A DNA stretch of 64,000 nt from SIG459 sp045631645 (GTDB taxonomy: Bacteria; Bacillota; Clostridia; Oscillospirales; Oscillospiraceae), in the NCBI GenBank assembly GCA_045631645.1, contig JAZQVC010000005.1, forward strand, positions 62,001 through 126,000, given 5' to 3'. The notes under the pieces were generated by a model. The model did not search any database and was not told the origin of the DNA. It saw only the letters and a program-made list of their open reading frames with translations. Shown here piece by piece: positions 58,602 to 64,000 of this stretch; positions within the stretch are counted from its first letter, which is position 1, and the number at the start of each line of letters is the position of its first letter. The translations under genes and the position numbers were made by a program.

Positions 58602-60967
58602 AGTTCAACAACGGTTACGCCCATTTCGCCTTCACCGTAGCGACCGAGCCTATAGTTTTTAACATAACGGTTGCGCTTAAGCTCATTTTGAACAGCCTGA
58701 CGGAGGGCGCCTGTGCCTTTTCCGTGAATTATGGTCACAGTTTTCAGCTTGGCCATAACAGCGCTGTCCAAATAACGCTCCATAGCCAGAAGAGCTTCAT
58801 CAACCATCATTCCACGGAGGTCAACCTCAGAAGAAACGCTCATACTTCTGAGAGCAGCACTGCTTTTTTCAGCAACGCTCTTTTTGGATACCTTCGGCTT
58901 ATCCACAAGAAGGACCTCGTCCTCCCTTGCGCTGACTTTCATGATGCCTGCCTGCAGCTGCAAAACTCTGTCAGCACCTATGGAAATAACATCGGCCTTT
59001 ATACCCATGGATCGAATCTCAACTGTGTCGCCAACGCGAATTTCACGGGCAGACTCTTTGCGCTCTTCAGGCTTTTCCATACTTGCAGAAAGGGCATCCT
59101 CAGCCTCATTCATACTGCGGCGAAGGGCTGCTCTTGCCTCATTAACAGCAAGATGATCCCGCTCCCCTTTTTCAAGTTTTCTTATACGGTCAAGCTCTTC
59201 AAAAACATATTCTGCCTGACGTCGGGCATCATCAAGAATGATCTGTGCTTCGCGCTTTGCCTTGATGTCTGCTTTTTCAAGACGCACCTCCAGCTCAGCT
59301 CTCAGCTGTGCGCTCTTTTTTGCGTTTTCTTCAGCTTCACGAAGCTTACGGGTAATTTCGTCCTTGTCCTTCTCCATAAGCTGACGCTGGTATTCAAGCT
59401 TTTCCAGCACCTCTTCCATGCTGGCGCTTTCGGTACCCACACGATTTTTCGCATCTTCTATAACATACTCGGGAAGACCGAGGCGCTTTGAAATCGCGAA
59501 CGCATTGGATTTTCCGGGAATTCCTATAAGAAGACGGTATGTTGGCTTAAGTGTCTCCACATCAAATTCGCAGGAGGCGTTCTGAACTCCTTTTTGAGTT
59601 GTTGCATAAACCTTGAGCTCGGCATAATGAGTTGTGGCTGCAACAAGTGATCCTGCTTTTCTTGCGCTTTCAATTATGGATATTGCCAAGGCTGCGCCTT
59701 CGGTGGGGTCTGTTCCCGCTCCAAGTTCATCAAAAAGAAGAAGTGTATTCTCGCCGCATTCTTCCAATATGCCAACTATATTTGTCATATGGGCAGAAAA
59801 AGTGGACAAGCTTTGCTCTATGCTCTGTTCATCACCTATATCCGCAAGAACCTTATTAAATACGGGAATTTCACTTCCATCAGATGCAGGAATATGAAGT
59901 CCGCAGGCCGCCATAAGAGAAAGCAGACCCATAGTCTTGATAGATACAGTTTTACCGCCTGTGTTGGGGCCTGTTATAACGATGGTATCAAATTCAGCAC
60001 CAAGGCGAACATCAATAGGCACGGCACTTCCCTTAGGCAATAGTGGGTGGCGGGCGCGTTTGAGATTTATCTCTCCCACACTTATAGCAGGCTCGCCGCA
60101 ATCAAGCTTATAACTAAGCTTTGCCTTTGCGAAAATAAGATCCAACTCGATAAGAAGAATGCAGTCGGAGGAAATATCATCTCTAAAGGATGCGCACTCT
60201 GCACTGAGTTCCATAAGAATTCGCTCTATTTCCTTCTTTTCCTGAATACGAAGTTCCCTTATCTCATTATTGGCCTTAACCGCGGCCATAGGCTCAACAA
60301 ACACTGTTGCTCCGGAGGATGAAATATCGTGAATCAGACCTGGAATTGCGTTTTTGTGGTCTGCCTTGACGGGAACAACATAGCGGTCAGAACGAGTTGT
60401 GATAATGCATTCCTGAAGAGCCTTTGAATAACTCGGAGAGGAAATTATCTTCTGAAGAACCTCTCTTACTCTGGATGCCGCGGCGCGTATTTTTCTGCGT
60501 ATATCGGCAAGTTCTTTGCTAGCTAAATCTGCAATCTCATCCTCACCTGTTATGGAGGTTAATATTTTCTCCTCCAGATATTTATTTGCGTGAAGAGAAA
60601 GAAAAAGATAGTTAATATCGCTTCTTCCAGCAGCTTCACCGCTGCCATAAATCTTTGCAAGACGCGCGCACTGCAAAACTCCTGCAATATTAAGAAGCTC
60701 GCGTGTATTGAGAACACCGCCCATATCAGCGCGTGCAAGGGCGTTGCGCACATCCTTAACTCCGCTGAAACTGGGGCTGCCCCTTGTTATCATCATTTCT
60801 TTGGCAGCGCTTGTCTGTCCCAAAAGACGCTGAACCTCCGCACGATGGGCGCTGGGGCGAATTTCAAGACATTTTTCTTTTGCGCTTTCGCTTACAGCTT
60901 CCTTTGCAAGCATTTCAAGTACCGCAGGAAGCTCCAGCGTTATCATGGATTTTTCATAAAGTTCCAT
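58595..60967 (-). CDS. mutS2: MutS2 family endonuclease/ATPase with Smr domain
   Basis: MutS2 acts on recombination intermediates or collided ribosomes, depending on the organism. The 790-residue product has MutS-like core and clamp domains, Walker A GPNTGGKTVSIKT near residue 335, LLLFDELGAGTDPTEGAAL near residue 412, a long coiled coil (about 515-625) and a C-terminal Smr domain with EVDLRGMMVDEAL and VTIIHGKGTGALR. It lies four bases after recO. In B. subtilis the MutS2 Smr domain helps ribosome rescue. Confidence 0.94.
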   Translation of the reverse strand: MELYEKSMITLELPAVLEMLAKEAVSESAKEKCLEIRPSAHRAEVQRLLGQTSAAKEMMITRGSPSFSGVKDVRNALARADMGGVLNTRELLNIAGVLQCARLAKIYGSGEAAGRSDINYLFLSLHANKYLEEKILTSITGEDEIADLASKELADIRRKIRAAASRVREVLQKIISSPSYSKALQECIITTRSDRYVVPVKADHKNAIPGLIHDISSSGATVFVEPMAAVKANNEIRELRIQEKKEIERILMELSAECASFRDDISSDCILLIELDLIFAKAKLSYKLDCGEPAISVGEINLKRARHPLLPKGSAVPIDVRLGAEFDTIVITGPNTGGKTVSIKTMGLLSLMAACGLHIPASDGSEIPVFNKVLADIGDEQSIEQSLSTFSAHMTNIVGILEECGENTLLLFDELGAGTDPTEGAALAISIIESARKAGSLVAATTHYAELKVYATTQKGVQNASCEFDVETLKPTYRLLIGIPGKSNAFAISKRLGLPEYVIEDAKNRVGTESASMEEVLEKLEYQRQLMEKDKDEITRKLREAEENAKKSAQLRAELEVRLEKADIKAKREAQIILDDARRQAEYVFEELDRIRKLEKGERDHLAVNEARAALRRSMNEAEDALSASMEKPEERKESAREIRVGDTVEIRSMGIKADVISIGADRVLQLQAGIMKVSAREDEVLLVDKPKVSKKSVAEKSSAALRSMSVSSEVDLRGMMVDEALLAMERYLDSAVMAKLKTVTIIHGKGTGALRQAVQNELKRNRYVKNYRLGRYGEGEMGVTVVELK

Positions 60968-60971
60968 AAAA

Positions 60972-61724
60972 TTATCCTTTGTAACTTATACCTTTCCAGT
61001 AGTCCAAAGAGGAAAATCCTCTTTCAAGCTGCGAGGCGACATATGCTTCGGCAATATCGCAAAGCTGCTTTTCTGCAATTTCAGGAATACTGAAAGAGAA
61101 AATCTTTTTCGGCTCTGCAAGACAAATATATCTCATGGCCTCAATTGTATCATTTGATGCAGGCATGCTAATGCCTACACTTCCGGGCGAGCAACCGCGG
61201 CAATGCATAACTCCACCCTTCAGGGAGAAAAGAGCGTCGCTTGGGATTTCCTCTCCGCAGGAGACGCATCCATATAGATCAGGCTCAAATCCCGAAAGGC
61301 ACATAAGTCTCAGTTCAAAAACAGCCTTAATATGTTCGCTTTTATAAAGTTTCCTGCTTAAAGCAAAAAGAGAATTGAGACCAAGCTGCAAAACTTCGGG
61401 GTTGGGGCTATCCTCATCACTGACAGCGTCCAACAAATCGGCAAAATAATTGGCCAAAGCAAGATATTCAATATCCTCCCTCAAAGGAAGAAACTGCTCA
61501 ATTGTCTGGGCTTCGTTCAAGCTCCACTTTCCTTTGTTGCCAAACAAAGTCATATCACTATAGCAAAGAATCTGAGAAGCAGCCGCATACTTGCAACTTT
61601 TTCTTAACGCTCCCCTGGCCTTCACTGTAAGCTTGCCCTCTTCAGCCGTGAGAACTGTCAGTATTTTATCCGCATCTTTATATTTTGTTTCCCGAAGCAC
61701 AAGAGCTTTGGCATTAAGATACAT
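60972..61724 (-). CDS. recO: DNA repair protein RecO
   Basis: RecO loads RecA together with RecR and promotes strand annealing. The 250-residue product has the N-terminal OB fold (LVLRETKYKDADKILTVLT, then GKLTVKARGALR) and a C-terminal helical part with a four-cysteine zinc finger, CVSCG near residue 150 and CRGCS near 170. The ATG at 61724 is 10 bases after GAGG. The upstream in-frame extension runs through a palindrome and has no ribosome site. It sits with era and mutS2. Confidence 0.92.
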   Translation of the reverse strand: MYLNAKALVLRETKYKDADKILTVLTAEEGKLTVKARGALRKSCKYAAASQILCYSDMTLFGNKGKWSLNEAQTIEQFLPLREDIEYLALANYFADLLDAVSDEDSPNPEVLQLGLNSLFALSRKLYKSEHIKAVFELRLMCLSGFEPDLYGCVSCGEEIPSDALFSLKGGVMHCRGCSPGSVGISMPASNDTIEAMRYICLAEPKKIFSFSIPEIAEKQLCDIAEAYVASQLERGFSSLDYWKGISYKG

Positions 61725-61754
61725 ATTATGTAAACCTCGATTAAATTCTGCGGC

Positions 61755-61774
61755 GGGGCGAATTAATTCGCCCC
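61755..61774. repeat. Perfect twenty-base palindrome between yqzL-like and recO genes
   Basis: GGGGCG, AATTAATT, CGCCCC: the 20 bases are an exact palindrome and can form a short hairpin in RNA. No T-run follows, so termination is unlikely. Confidence 0.5.
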
Positions 61775-61787
61775 ACACCAAACTTAT

Positions 61788-61889
61788 TTATACAGTTTTC
61801 TTCTGAATCCGCACTTTTTCATCTGCTTTCATCAGAAGATAGCATATAGGCTCGCCGGTATCACGAAACACAGTCCAATAATTATCCAT
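61788..61889 (-). CDS. YqzL-like small protein
   Basis: A 33-residue reading frame starts at an ATG (61889-61887), with GGAGGG eight bases upstream, and ends at TAA (61790-61788). Its sequence includes YWTVFRDTGEPICYLLMK, matching the YqzL family pattern (W..F..TG....YLL.K). Members of this family of unknown function sit between era and recO in many Bacillota, which is the place here. The gene is short enough that automatic gene callers may miss it. A hairpin overlaps its ribosome site. Confidence 0.8.
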   Translation of the reverse strand: MDNYWTVFRDTGEPICYLLMKADEKVRIQKKTV

Positions 61890-61898
61890 CTGATATTC

Positions 61899-61931
61899 CC
61901 TCCACAAATATATGCTTTCGCACCGTGGAGG
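61899..61931 (-). promoter_or_regulatory. Hairpin masking the ribosome site of the YqzL-like gene
   Basis: CCTCCAC and GTGGAGG (61931-61925 and 61905-61899 on the minus strand) can pair across a 19-base loop. The 3' arm is part of the ribosome-binding site of the small gene, 19 bases after the era stop. Confidence 0.45.
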
Positions 61932-61949
61932 AAATATAACAGGTAAATT

Positions 61950-62837
61950 TTATTCGCTGAATCCGAAGTTGCGAAGCAGCACATCGCTGTCGCGCCAGTT
62001 CTCCTTCACCTTAACCCAGGTCTGGAGATAAACCTTGGTTCCCATAAAGCGTTCTATATCTCGGCGGGCCTGCTCGCCAATCTTTTTGAGCATTGCGCCT
62101 TGTTTGCCAATAATAATACCCTTATGGCTTGCCTTTTCGCAATAAATGGTAACATCAAGGTCGATGATTTCATTTTCACGCTCGGTGAAACGGGTTACCT
62201 CAACTGCAGTACCGTGAGGAATTTCCTTATCAAGGCAGCGAAGCAGCTTTTCGCGAACAATTTCTGCGCAAACATGCTTATCAGGCTGGTCGGTGACCAT
62301 ATCCTCGGGGAAAAGCGCGGGAGACTCAACGGCATAATCTTCCATCATCTCAAGAAGCTGATCGGTGCCGTTTTTGCGCATTGCGGAAATGGGAATTATA
62401 GCCTTCCATTCAAATGCCTCTGCATAGCATGCGATAACAGCGAGGAGGGCCTCCTTCTCAACAGTATCTATCTTATTGATGATAAGTATTGCAGGGCAGC
62501 CACTCTGCTTGATACGAGTAATAAGTGCCTCTTCCTGAGAACCTATGTTTGCAATGGGCTCAACAACAAGGAGGATAAGATCAACATCGGGAATAGACTC
62601 ATTAACAACGTTAACCATATAATCCCCAAGCTTGGTGCGGGGCTTGTGGAAGCCGGGAGTATCCATAAGCACAAGCTGGGTCTCTCCCCTGTTTATAACA
62701 GCAGTAATGCGGTTTCTGGTTGTCTGGGGCTTGTTGGAAACAATTGCAATTTTCTCTCCAACAAGAGAATTAGTGAGGGTGGATTTGCCAACATTGGGTC
62801 TGCCGCAAATAGTAATCATTGCAGTTTTATTAATCAT
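61950..62837 (-). CDS. era: GTPase Era, 16S rRNA-binding
   Basis: Era is an essential GTPase that helps mature the 3' end of 16S rRNA. The 295-residue product has G1 GRPNVGKSTL near residues 12-21, G3 DTPGFHKPR near 59, G4 NKID near 121 and a C-terminal KH domain (GIIIGKQGAMLKKIGEQARRDIE). It belongs with ybeY and phoH upstream, a common cluster for RNA maturation. Confidence 0.96.
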   Translation of the reverse strand: MINKTAMITICGRPNVGKSTLTNSLVGEKIAIVSNKPQTTRNRITAVINRGETQLVLMDTPGFHKPRTKLGDYMVNVVNESIPDVDLILLVVEPIANIGSQEEALITRIKQSGCPAILIINKIDTVEKEALLAVIACYAEAFEWKAIIPISAMRKNGTDQLLEMMEDYAVESPALFPEDMVTDQPDKHVCAEIVREKLLRCLDKEIPHGTAVEVTRFTERENEIIDLDVTIYCEKASHKGIIIGKQGAMLKKIGEQARRDIERFMGTKVYLQTWVKVKENWRDSDVLLRNFGFSE

Positions 62838-62885
62838 TTTTGATCTCCTTTATTTTCGTTATAAGGTAAAGGACTTTTGCCTTAT

Positions 62886-63368
62886 TTATAAACCTATAAT
62901 ATTCATAATCGCGTCTTCTCTTGCCCGCATCTGAGCCTTCTGTTCGCCTTCATCAAGATGATCATACCCGAGAAGATGCAAAACAGAATGAACACACAGA
63001 TAGCTTACCTCCCGTGCAAAGCTATGACCGTATTCTTCTGCCTGAGCTCGGCAGCGCTCGAGAGACACAACCATATCTCCAAGAATTATTCTTCCCTTTT
63101 CATGGTCATATTCGCAGTATTCGGATGAAAACTCACCGGGAACAAGTTCGTTCATGGGAAAGGACAAAACGTCTGTAGGACGGTCAATCTCTCTCTGCTC
63201 AAGATTTATGGCGTGGATACCAACATCGTCAGTTAACATAATACTTATGTGGCAATCCTCGTTTATCCCCTCCGCTTTAAGTGCAGCAGAGGCAGAGCGT
63301 CTGAGAAGTCTGGCAACGCCAAAATGTCCAAGACCTTTCTTTTCTCTGTATACCTGTATCTTATGCAT
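62886..63368 (-). CDS. ybeY: Endoribonuclease YbeY
   Basis: YbeY is a zinc endoribonuclease needed for 16S rRNA 3'-end maturation and ribosome quality control. The 160-residue product has the metal motif HSVLHLLGYDH near residues 130-140 and the conserved DRPTDVLSFPM near residues 62-72. I start it at ATG 63368, with GGGAGAT upstream. An in-frame TTG six codons earlier falls next to that site. It lies between phoH and era. Confidence 0.94.
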   Translation of the reverse strand: MHKIQVYREKKGLGHFGVARLLRRSASAALKAEGINEDCHISIMLTDDVGIHAINLEQREIDRPTDVLSFPMNELVPGEFSSEYCEYDHEKGRIILGDMVVSLERCRAQAEEYGHSFAREVSYLCVHSVLHLLGYDHLDEGEQKAQMRAREDAIMNIIGL

Positions 63369-63386
63369 AGTCAGCTTATCTCCCAA

Positions 63387-64000
63387 TTACTTCTTTTTGT
63401 ATTTGCCGGGCATTGTTTTTGCGGGGGCTTTATCAGGAAGAGCTTTTTTCTCATACGCCTCGATTATTCTTTGAACAAGAACATGGCGGACAACGTCGGC
63501 GCTTGTTAGGCGGCATATTGCGATATCCTCAATGCCGTCAAGCACACGCATTGCCTCTTTAAGTCCGCTGGGCTTATCGCTGGGCAGGTCAATCTGGGTA
63601 ACGTCACCGGTAATTACCATTTTGGAGCCGAAGCCCATACGGGTGAGGAACATTTTCATCTGCTCACGGGAGGTGTTCTGTGCTTCATCAAGAATTATAA
63701 AGCTGTCATCAAGGGTACGTCCACGCATATAAGCGAGAGGTGCTACCTCAATATTGCCCTTTTCAAGATAGCTGTTATAAGTCTCCGCTCCAAACATGTC
63801 GAAGAGCGCATCATAAAGGGGACGGAGATAAGGGTCAACCTTGCTCTGCAGATCTCCGGGAAGGAAACCCAGTCTCTCGCCCGCTTCAACCGCAGGTCTG
63901 GTGAGAATGATGCGGTTGACTTCCTTAGCGCGAAAAGCAGCCACTGCAGCAGCAACAGCGAGATAGGTTTTGCCTGTTCCCGCAGGGCCTATGCCGAGGG
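63387..64000 (-). CDS. phoH: PhoH-like ATPase, C-terminal part (5' end outside window)
   Basis: The frame runs in from the right edge and ends at TAA (63389-63387). Over 204 codons it shows the Walker A GPAGTGKT at its very start, then TRPAVEAGERLGFLPGD, FIILDEAQN (Walker B) and TGDVTQIDLP, all hallmarks of PhoH. It is an RNA-helicase-like P-loop ATPase of the ybeY-era neighbourhood, with a Lys-rich tail. An N-terminal domain lies outside the window. Confidence 0.93.
   Translation of the reverse strand, partial: LGIGPAGTGKTYLAVAAAVAAFRAKEVNRIILTRPAVEAGERLGFLPGDLQSKVDPYLRPLYDALFDMFGAETYNSYLEKGNIEVAPLAYMRGRTLDDSFIILDEAQNTSREQMKMFLTRMGFGSKMVITGDVTQIDLPSDKPSGLKEAMRVLDGIEDIAICRLTSADVVRHVLVQRIIEAYEKKALPDKAPAKTMPGKYKKK

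Noticed and set aside
1..64000. tRNA, rRNA, CRISPR arrays, insertion sequences and prophage
   Set aside because: I looked for cloverleaf-like segments, direct-repeat arrays, transposase motifs and phage structural genes on both strands and found none. Gene density and codon use are even throughout, except for a slightly AT-richer stretch at 39193-40032.

Overview
The window looks like a chromosomal segment of an endospore-forming Bacillota, most likely a class Clostridia, Oscillospiraceae-like gut anaerobe. Support comes from the sequence: a complete spoIIAA-spoIIAB-sigF operon, an alpha/beta-type spore protein gene, a SpoVD-like PBP with PASTA domains, a T-box leader before valS, a ZTP riboswitch, a MurE with the meso-diaminopimelate motif, and a PPi-type phosphofructokinase. 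The genus cannot be fixed from this sequence alone. Nearly everything is core housekeeping. I see no phage, insertion sequence, CRISPR array, toxin or defence island, rRNA or tRNA.

Region 1 (1-13.3 kb, + strand): the tail of a THEP1-like NTPase, then a consensus promoter, a ZTP (pfl) riboswitch with an overlapping terminator, and a ten-gene purine operon: purE, purC, a purF homologue, purM, purN, a PurO-type IMP cyclohydrolase, a stand-alone AICAR transformylase, purD, single-chain purL and fhs. fhs makes the 10-formyl-THF used by PurN and the AICAR transformylase, and ZTP/ZMP builds up when that cofactor runs short, so sensor and operon content fit. The PurF homologue lacks the catalytic Cys1 of the glutaminase domain. 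purK and purB are not here.

Region 2 (13.3-25.4 kb, mostly - strand): cutC, the tldD/tldE protease pair, a tripartite TRAP transporter (dctP-dctM-dctQ), a small acid-soluble spore protein gene whose ribosome-binding site sits in a strong hairpin, pcrA, the spoIIA operon and an Asp/Glu racemase-family gene.

Region 3 (25.4-42 kb): valS with T-box, glnS, pyrR-uraA with a small zinc-ribbon gene and a GtrA-family gene, a class II fructose-bisphosphate aldolase interrupted by an in-frame TAA, a PPi-type phosphofructokinase, murC, cca, the infC-rpmI-rplT operon (probable AUC start and an attenuator-like leader), a polysaccharide deacetylase, a CmpB-type membrane protein, deoC and a two-OB-fold SSB-like protein.

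Region 4 (42-54.7 kb, - strand): the division and cell-wall (dcw) cluster, in transcription order mraZ-rsmH-ftsL-spoVD/ftsI-murE-mraY-ftsW-murG-murA-ftsQ-ftsZ. A three-repeat MraZ operator lies at its promoter. murF and murD are absent from it, and murC is 6 kb away in this window.

Region 5 (54.8-64 kb, - strand): a coiled-coil protein, coaD, rsmD, uvrC, an HPr/Crh-like protein with Tyr at position 15, mutS2, recO, a 33-residue YqzL-like protein, era, ybeY and the 3' part of phoH.

No intergenic stretch longer than 300 bases lacks annotated content. The longest, at 27989-28377, holds the valS T-box and two divergent promoters. Promoters and terminators were read by eye and are predictions.
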